Source of the DNA: SABI01 sp963678555
GTDB lineage: Bacteria; Spirochaetota; Spirochaetia; Sphaerochaetales; Sphaerochaetaceae
Length of the DNA stretch: 64,000 nucleotides
Assembly (NCBI GenBank): GCA_963678555.2
Contig: OY782871.2
Span: 248,001 to 312,000, forward strand
Reading direction: 5' to 3'
Made by a program: the position numbers and the translations under genes. This document shows positions 60,174 through 64,000 of this stretch, in pieces. Position 1 is the stretch's first letter. Each line of letters starts with the position of its first letter. Below the pieces are notes generated by a model. That model worked only from the letters and a program-made list of their open reading frames with translations. It was not told the origin of the DNA and did not search any database.

Positions 60174-61040
60174 CTACGTGAGGCTCTGCCGGTAATAGTC
60201 GAACCGGGAACGGACGTGGAACCCGCATGACTCGTACAGGGCCAGTGCCCCTGCATTCCGTGTCTCCACCTCGAGAACAATCGCCCGTGATGGGTCCTCG
60301 GTGTAACAGATGTCTACCATACGGGTGAGTGCCTGCCTTCCCCAGCCTCGTCCGCGAACCGCTTCAGCCATGGTGAATCCATGAATGTAGGCCCTCTCTT
60401 CCTCGCGAAACCGTCCTATCATGCCGACGATGGTGTCACCGGAGGTCACTGCGACATACAAGTCCCTTCTCGGTGAGGAGAGAAACGATGTGACCATCTG
60501 TTCAGCATGGTTGATCTCTTCATAAAATGCTCTGTGCTGCAGGAGCGCAAGCTCTCCTGTATCCCGCCGGCAGGCCGGCCTCAGCCGGATATCAGTGTCC
60601 CTCAGAGGTTTCAGCGGAGGTTCCCAGGTCATGGCGTTTTCACTGAATTCAACGGTGAGTCCTTGCCTTTCAAGAAAGGCGGTTCCTGAACACGAGCGGC
60701 TGTCACATACATACAGGATGGAGGGTGTTCCTCTACGCTTCAATTCTTTCTTGACACTCTCCAGCAGATATGTGATATAGCCCTTTCGCCTGAAGGAAGG
60801 GAGCGTGAAGGCATAGACTTCCGCTTCATCGGCTCGGGGGGTGAACAGATAGACTGCCGAAACGGGTTTCTCCTGTTCGAAGAGCAGGAAGTAATTAGGG
60901 TTGCCTCTGACGGTGAAGTCATCCATGCTGTCAAACTGATACCCGGTCCCGTCATCGGAGTTGCAGGCAGCTATGATCTGATTGAAATATTCAATCTCCT
61001 GAGCACTGAGGTCTTCGAGTATGAGGAGGTCGGTTTCCAT
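60174..61040 (-). CDS. Tandem GNAT acetyltransferase
   Basis: 288 residues with two GNAT folds. The first (about 1-140) has a CoA-loop-like FTLPSFRRKGYITYLLE; the second (about 150-288) has the better acetyl-CoA loop FTMAEAVRGRGWGRQAL and VLEVETRNAGALALYESCGF. Such fused GNATs often have one catalytic and one structural domain. Substrate unknown. GGGAGA precedes the ATG. Confidence 0.85.
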   Translation of the reverse strand: METDLLILEDLSAQEIEYFNQIIAACNSDDGTGYQFDSMDDFTVRGNPNYFLLFEQEKPVSAVYLFTPRADEAEVYAFTLPSFRRKGYITYLLESVKKELKRRGTPSILYVCDSRSCSGTAFLERQGLTVEFSENAMTWEPPLKPLRDTDIRLRPACRRDTGELALLQHRAFYEEINHAEQMVTSFLSSPRRDLYVAVTSGDTIVGMIGRFREEERAYIHGFTMAEAVRGRGWGRQALTRMVDICYTEDPSRAIVLEVETRNAGALALYESCGFHVRSRFDYYRQSLT

Positions 61041-61189
61041 AGGGTCTCCCTGCCTGAACTATATCATGATGCCGGGATGGTGAGGAAGTATCTTCAGTGC
61101 ACCGGTCTGTCCCCGGCGGAGCCTGACGCAGAAGACACGGACCCGGCTCGAGTGATGGCGGGTGAAAAAGGTCTTCAGGGACAGCAGAA

Positions 61190-61209
61190 CCCCGCATTCG
61201 TATGCGGGG
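61190..61209 (-). terminator. Terminator after the sugar-binding protein gene
   Basis: Perfect 8-bp stem CCCCGCAT / ATGCGGGG with a four-base loop, 24 bases past the stop at 61233. On the minus strand it is followed by TTCTGCT, a poor T-tract. Confidence 0.6.
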
Positions 61210-61232
61210 CCCTGTGATCGATTCTGAGTTCT

Positions 61233-62138
61233 CTACTGAATGAGGTTTCCGGAGATCTGAATCAGATTGTTTTCGGGCATCTTCCCTTCAAAGTAATCTG
61301 CGATCACATCGGCAAGGGTAGCTGCCATGGTGTCGAAATCCTGCTCGATAGTGGCAAGGAAGGGGCCGCCCTTCGCAATTTCGCCCTTGGCGAAATCAGT
61401 GCCGTCAATACCGACCACCTTCACATCCGTGACACTGGAGGCCTCAAGAGCCTGAGTGGTTCCGTAGGCAGGTTCATCCCACCCGGCCCAGATACCTTTC
61501 ATTGGAGTCTTTGCTGTGATCAGGTCTTCAGTGACTTTCCTGGCGTTGTCCACAGGTCCGGGTACATCGATGTGAACCTTCTGGATCACCGTGATACCGG
61601 GGTAGCTGTCGAAAACCTCACCAGCTCCTACAGCCCGTGCACGTACACCGGGGTGAGGATCATGAGTGTACATCACTACGTTCCCTGTCTTACCCATTGC
61701 CTGTACCAGAACCTCAGCTGTCTGCCTGCCCAGATCTGCATTGTCCGATGTGATGTTCAGGAGGACTCCGTCAACCAGACCTGCATCAAGACCGAAGACA
61801 GGGATGTCTGCAGCCTTCGCTGCATCAAGACCCTTGGTCATCTGGACCGGATCTCCCATTCCCAGCACAATAGCATCCACTCCCTGAGCGACGGCATCCT
61901 CTATGCGACTTACCAGCAGGCCGAAATCTCCTGCAGTATCAGAGACGGAAACCTTCCACCCCTTCTGTTCTGCTTCGGCCTTGAACTGTTCGATGACATA
62001 GGCTGTGGTGGCGTTCGCCATGTAGGGAGTCACTACCGCAACTCGCGTGGAACTCCCGGTTTCCTGTGATCCTGCAGCCATCAGCAATGACATGCCGCTG
62101 ATCAGAACGACTAACACTATTACCCAGTTTCTTTTCAT
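61233..62138 (-). CDS. Sugar ABC transporter substrate-binding protein (RbsB-like)
   Basis: 301 residues from the ATG at 62138 with AAGGAGAG upstream; a longer frame from 62183 runs into the kinase gene. A signal peptide (NWVIVLVVLISGMSLLMAAG) precedes the periplasmic-binding fold: VAVVTPYMANATTAYVIEQF, AVAQGVDAIVLGMGDPVQMTKGLDAA, ADIPVFGLDAGLVDGVLLN, and DVKVVGIDGTDFAKGEIAKG. It probably binds a pentose-like sugar and feeds the fused kinase encoded 22 bases upstream. The transporter's ATPase and permease genes are not in this window. Confidence 0.9.
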   Translation of the reverse strand: MKRNWVIVLVVLISGMSLLMAAGSQETGSSTRVAVVTPYMANATTAYVIEQFKAEAEQKGWKVSVSDTAGDFGLLVSRIEDAVAQGVDAIVLGMGDPVQMTKGLDAAKAADIPVFGLDAGLVDGVLLNITSDNADLGRQTAEVLVQAMGKTGNVVMYTHDPHPGVRARAVGAGEVFDSYPGITVIQKVHIDVPGPVDNARKVTEDLITAKTPMKGIWAGWDEPAYGTTQALEASSVTDVKVVGIDGTDFAKGEIAKGGPFLATIEQDFDTMAATLADVIADYFEGKMPENNLIQISGNLIQ

Positions 62139-62160
62139 GGTAACTCTCCTTTTTTTTACT

Positions 62161-64000
62161 CTATGATAAAGTTTGAAATTCATCTTTCAGTGCGAGGTAC
62201 AGCCTTTTGAACCGTGGTAGAGCCTCCCTGTGGTACGCATGGGCTTTCTCATCCGGAACGAACGTGCGTTCAATCTGCATCAGCCGTGATTGAAGAGGAG
62301 AATAGGTGTCAGACCAGCCGAGTGCTTTCCCTGCCAGTACCAGATTCCCTCTTACACCTGCGTTTGCCGCATCGGCTATTCTGATGACCGGAACCCCCAG
62401 AACATCGGCAAGGGTCTGCGTGAGGAGATGGTTCTCTGCTCCACCCCCGCTTGCAACAACCTGTATGCTGGAACTGTTTGAAGCATCTTTCAGTACCTCA
62501 TAGATAGATGCCAGTCCGTAGGCTATCCCCTCGATGACAGAACGGAACATATCAGCCTGAGACGTGTCACGGCTCAGTCCGATGAACGCACCGCGTGCGT
62601 GGGGATCATTGAACGGCATCCGTTCTCCCTGCAGATACGGTAGATAGAAGAGACCTCCTGAACCGACCGGGGCTTCACCCGCGATCTCCTGCATCCTCTC
62701 ATATTTGTTCTCGAACAGATTGAAGGTCTCCATCAGCCAGGAGATATTCCCTCCGGTAGTACGCATAGCCCCGATCGTTATCGTCTGGTGCCCGTTCGGG
62801 TGACGGAGGTTGAACACTCCTCTGGTAGGGTCTACCGATACCGGGAGTGTCGCGGCCACCCACCCGGAGGTGCCCAGGTAACAGGAGAAGACGTTTTCAT
62901 CTGCCGCTCCCACACCTACCGTAGAGGAGCCCGCATCTCCCGAACCGTGGATGACCGGAAGACCCCGGGGAAGGGTTGTCATGCGGGAGGCGGAGGCGGT
63001 CACTGTTCCACTGACCTGTATCTCCATTTCCAGTTCAGGAAGCTGCTCCTGTGAGATTCCGAGATACGCGAGTATCTCATCACTCCAGGAGTTCGTCTCA
63101 TAGGAGAGGAGACCTGTTGTGGAGGCGTTGGTGAGGTCACTCACGCGTCTGCCGGTGAGTTTCCAGCACAGATAGTCATGGGCACCGAGGAGGAAATTCA
63201 CATCGGTGAGCGAGCCTCTTGTGTCTGCGAGATAGAGGATCTTCGGCGGAAGGGAGGCGGCATCAGCGCTGTTGCGGGTGATCCTCATGGCACGCTCCAG
63301 CGTGAACTCCTGACTGTAGCGATCGAATTCCTTTCCGGCCCGGGTGTCCGAGTACAGGATCGCGTTGCCCGCCGCACGCTCTCCACCATCGAGGACGATC
63401 AGGTCCTGCATCTGTCCGCTGAGCACCACGCCCTCTGGCTGTATAGCCGGGTTCCTTCCCAGGATCGATCGGCAGGTTTCGCAGAAAGCATTCCACCAGA
63501 GTTCCGGGTCCTGCTCGACGGCACTTCCTTCCGTGATCAGTGGATACTCCCCGGATTCAGAGTCAATGAGTATCCCTTCACGGCTGATGATGGAACTCTT
63601 CAGTGCAGTTGTTCCGATATCGACCGACAGAAGGTATGCCCGGGGTGTACCGCTGTCCAGATAGGGGGAGAACTCACTGAGAAACCTCGTCACCTCCTGT
63701 GTCCCCTTCTGTGCAGCGACCACCAGACCTGTGCCGACGATGATCGCATCAGCTTTCGTCTCCGATGCCGCCCTGGCACGTGAAGAGGAGCTGATACCGA
63801 AGCCCAGAGCGACCGGTAGACCCTCATGTCTGGACAGTGTCTGCAGTGTTTCCACTTTGCGTTCAAGGGCTGCGTCGACCTTGAATGTGCCGCCGGTGGA
63901 GCCGTTCATTGACTGGAGGTACAGGAACCCTGATGTGTCGGCAATGATCTCTCTCATCTCCTCCGTGTCGGTCTCATAGCGGACGAAGTTGACGGTGCCT
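62161..64000 (-). CDS. TrpA-like TIM-barrel fused to FGGY sugar kinase (5' end beyond window)
   Basis: The frame is open from the window edge; 612 residues are visible. The first ~115 are the C-terminal half of a tryptophan-synthase-alpha-like barrel: TSGFLYLQSMNGSTGG corresponds to the GF.Y..S..G.TG motif, and ALGFGISSSSRA plus ADAIIVGTGLVVA to its phosphate-binding loop GFGIS...ADG.IVGSA. After a short linker (DSGTPRAY) an FGGY kinase follows: VDIGTTALKSSI, LSGQMQDLI, the catalytic base in GSGDAGSSTVG, FYLPYLQGERMPF, and ASGGGAENHLLTQ. The kinase is xylulokinase-like. No start codon lies at the join. The sugar-binding protein gene is next in the operon. I infer a bifunctional kinase-lyase. 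Confidence 0.78.
   Translation of the reverse strand, partial: GTVNFVRYETDTEEMREIIADTSGFLYLQSMNGSTGGTFKVDAALERKVETLQTLSRHEGLPVALGFGISSSSRARAASETKADAIIVGTGLVVAAQKGTQEVTRFLSEFSPYLDSGTPRAYLLSVDIGTTALKSSIISREGILIDSESGEYPLITEGSAVEQDPELWWNAFCETCRSILGRNPAIQPEGVVLSGQMQDLIVLDGGERAAGNAILYSDTRAGKEFDRYSQEFTLERAMRITRNSADAASLPPKILYLADTRGSLTDVNFLLGAHDYLCWKLTGRRVSDLTNASTTGLLSYETNSWSDEILAYLGISQEQLPELEMEIQVSGTVTASASRMTTLPRGLPVIHGSGDAGSSTVGVGAADENVFSCYLGTSGWVAATLPVSVDPTRGVFNLRHPNGHQTITIGAMRTTGGNISWLMETFNLFENKYERMQEIAGEAPVGSGGLFYLPYLQGERMPFNDPHARGAFIGLSRDTSQADMFRSVIEGIAYGLASIYEVLKDASNSSSIQVVASGGGAENHLLTQTLADVLGVPVIRIADAANAGVRGNLVLAGKALGWSDTYSPLQSRLMQIERTFVPDEKAHAYHREALPRFKRLYLALKDEFQTLS

Noticed and set aside
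1..64000. CRISPR array, tRNA or rRNA genes, insertion sequence ends
   Set aside because: No regularly spaced repeats, no cloverleaf with a CCA-type end, no rRNA signature and no transposase or terminal inverted repeats were seen by eye.

Overview
The window is bacterial chromosome, about 50-52% G+C by eye, almost solidly coding, with core genes typical of a spirochaete. Pointers to Spirochaetota are the gene order rpsK-rpsD-rpoA-rplQ-rny-ymdB-tlyA, a Rho factor with a very long disordered N-terminus, a TGS-type nucleoside kinase, a RicT-like PSP1 protein and tandem outer-membrane-barrel paralogues. A Sphaerochaeta/Treponema-like lineage is my best guess. This is inference from gene content; there is no rRNA gene here to settle it.

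Layout. 1-5.8 kb: end of the ribosomal-protein/RNA polymerase operon, then rny-ymdB-tlyA. 5.9-12.7 kb: acetate transporter and GerMN lipid-face protein on the minus strand, then PTS enzyme I, der, a HAD hydrolase and a long coiled-coil membrane protein. 12.9-17.4 kb: grpE-dnaK-dnaJ-rlmB chaperone operon. 17.5-21 kb: two tandem Wzi-like outer-membrane paralogues. 21-24.2 kb (minus): a divergent PurD, DusB and TatD. 24.4-31.6 kb: RicT, S20, HU, Lnt, CinA, Rho, L31. 31.7-35.9 kb: a degenerate galactokinase-like protein, SurE, a CxxCxxCC protein, and an NifS/NifU pair. 35.9-43.2 kb: a nucleoside kinase preceded by two degenerate iron-alcohol-dehydrogenase paralogues and an unknown protein (minus), divergent from a degenerate aldehyde:ferredoxin oxidoreductase and an unknown outer-membrane protein (plus). 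43.2-46.6 kb: phosphodiesterase, lipase-like hydrolase, YihY membrane protein, hypothetical. 46.5-51.7 kb (minus): zur-znuBCA zinc uptake, DUF1801, and an ArsR/permease/thioredoxin metal module. 51.7-56.7 kb: AraC regulator, DapA-like aldolase and a TRAP transporter. 56.7-58.1 kb: decayed DNA with a broken AAA ATPase. 58.1-61 kb: Cof-type HAD phosphatase, YeiH, tandem GNAT. 61.2-64 kb (minus): sugar-binding protein and a TrpA-like/FGGY-kinase fusion running off the window.

Most notable: (i) an in-frame fusion of a tryptophan-synthase-alpha-like TIM barrel to a pentulose-type sugar kinase, which could be a kinase-aldolase in one chain; (ii) a divergent cluster of redox-enzyme relatives that have lost their metal or Fe-S ligands (two Fe-ADH-like, one AOR-like); (iii) a GHMP 'galactokinase' lacking its phosphate loop and catalytic Asp; (iv) at least five genes whose -10 box ends 6-10 bases before the start codon and which have no Shine-Dalgarno, that is, predicted leaderless mRNAs, including znuA with a near-perfect palindromic operator over its -35; (v) a PurD with altered metal-ligand and phosphate-loop residues.
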